Positions 51,343-51,399 of a stretch of DNA of 51,399 nt are shown here, piece after piece. Every line of letters begins with the position of its first letter. Positions within the stretch are counted from its first letter, which is position 1. A model generated the notes under the pieces. The model saw only the letters and a program-made list of their open reading frames with translations. It did no database searches and had not been told where the DNA came from. Origin of the DNA: Candidatus Zixiibacteriota bacterium (GTDB lineage: Bacteria > Zixibacteria > MSB-5A5 > GN15 > FEB-12); contig JAJRQO010000024.1 in the NCBI GenBank assembly GCA_024280215.1, positions 1-51,399 on the forward strand. Reading direction: 5' to 3'. Position numbers and translations under genes: made by a program.

Positions 51343-51399
51343 ATGAGCGAGATCAACAAAGATTTAATCAAAGCACTTCTTAAAGATTACAAAAAGCCC
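51343..51399 (+). CDS. IS256-family transposase, N-terminal fragment
   Basis: The 19 visible codons begin MSEINKDLIKALLKDYKKP, the conserved N-terminal pattern of IS256-type transposases. AGGAG lies seven to eight bases upstream. The reading frame is open to the edge of the window. The C-terminal tail of the same protein type is at 1-99; the two pieces need not come from one copy. Confidence 0.88.
   Translation, partial: MSEINKDLIKALLKDYKKP

Larger units (their letters stand above)
51261..51399 (+). mobile_element. Left end of an IS256-family insertion sequence (rest outside window)
   Basis: The inverted repeat at 51261-51287 (GAGCTTGTA...AATTTTGTGTAAA) is followed by a dyad ATACTTTG...CAAAGTAT, a Shine-Dalgarno CAGGAG and the transposase start at 51343. 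It has the same orientation as the IS remnant at 1-142. The element continues past the window. Confidence 0.85.

Overview
The window is A+T-rich bacterial DNA from a Gram-negative-type cell. Outer-membrane beta-barrels, lipobox lipoproteins, a PpiD-type folding factor and several envelope-stress sigma modules are all present. Lamin-tail, DNRLRE and spondin domains plus dispersed TCGAAG-type intergenic repeats fit an uncultured member of the FCB superphylum (Zixibacteria/Marinimicrobia/KSB1-like). The phylum is an inference; no rRNA or tRNA is present to settle it.

Both edges lie inside an IS256-family insertion sequence: the transposase C-terminus and right inverted repeat on the left, the left inverted repeat and transposase N-terminus on the right. 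The window is therefore probably a whole contig that stopped at a multicopy IS. The genes next to both IS ends look truncated.

Layout. 0.1-2.8 kb: secreted or lipoprotein genes of unknown role, one frameshifted. 2.8-6.4 kb (minus): a membrane NapH-like ferredoxin, an FAD/NAD(P) oxidoreductase and a DUF3179 protein with an in-frame TGA exactly at the first Cys of its CPLC motif. A SECIS-like hairpin follows the TGA, so this is a likely selenoprotein with a possible trans-membrane electron relay. 6.5-12.7 kb (minus): AlkC DNA glycosylase, PepF-like M3 peptidase, rhomboid protease, M23 peptidase. 12.9-18.5 kb (plus): PpiD-like foldase, malic enzyme/PTA fusion, MreB carrying one in-frame TAA. 18.6-23.5 kb: two ECF sigma/anti-sigma modules, one with Spy/CpxP-like periplasmic proteins, one SigK/RskA-like with a spondin lipoprotein. 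The latter two share a promoter-like motif. 23.7-32.5 kb: RNase R, a sigma-54-type activator, a three-gene secreted cassette (barrel, lamin-tail protein, barrel) and dGTPase. 33.1-38.9 kb: RNase H-like protein, HolA, a third ECF/anti-sigma pair, PspC, LiaF-like protein, and a frameshifted solute-binding lipoprotein. 38.9-42.5 kb: cmk-plsC-rpsA, with a strongly structured leader before rpsA. 42.8-51.3 kb: DNRLRE lipoprotein, YchF-like GTPase, Lon, NAD(P)HX repair enzyme, and secreted and membrane proteins of unknown function.

Regulation visible in the sequence. Good sigma-70-type promoters recur. For five housekeeping genes (rnr, dgt, holA, cmk, ychF) the -10 box ends only 6-8 nt before the start codon and no Shine-Dalgarno is present, which predicts leaderless mRNAs. 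Other genes have clear AGGAG sites. Several clean intrinsic terminators separate the units. Three further genes (mreB, a barrel and a solute-binding protein) each carry a single-base-type lesion, so either assembly error or real decay must be considered.
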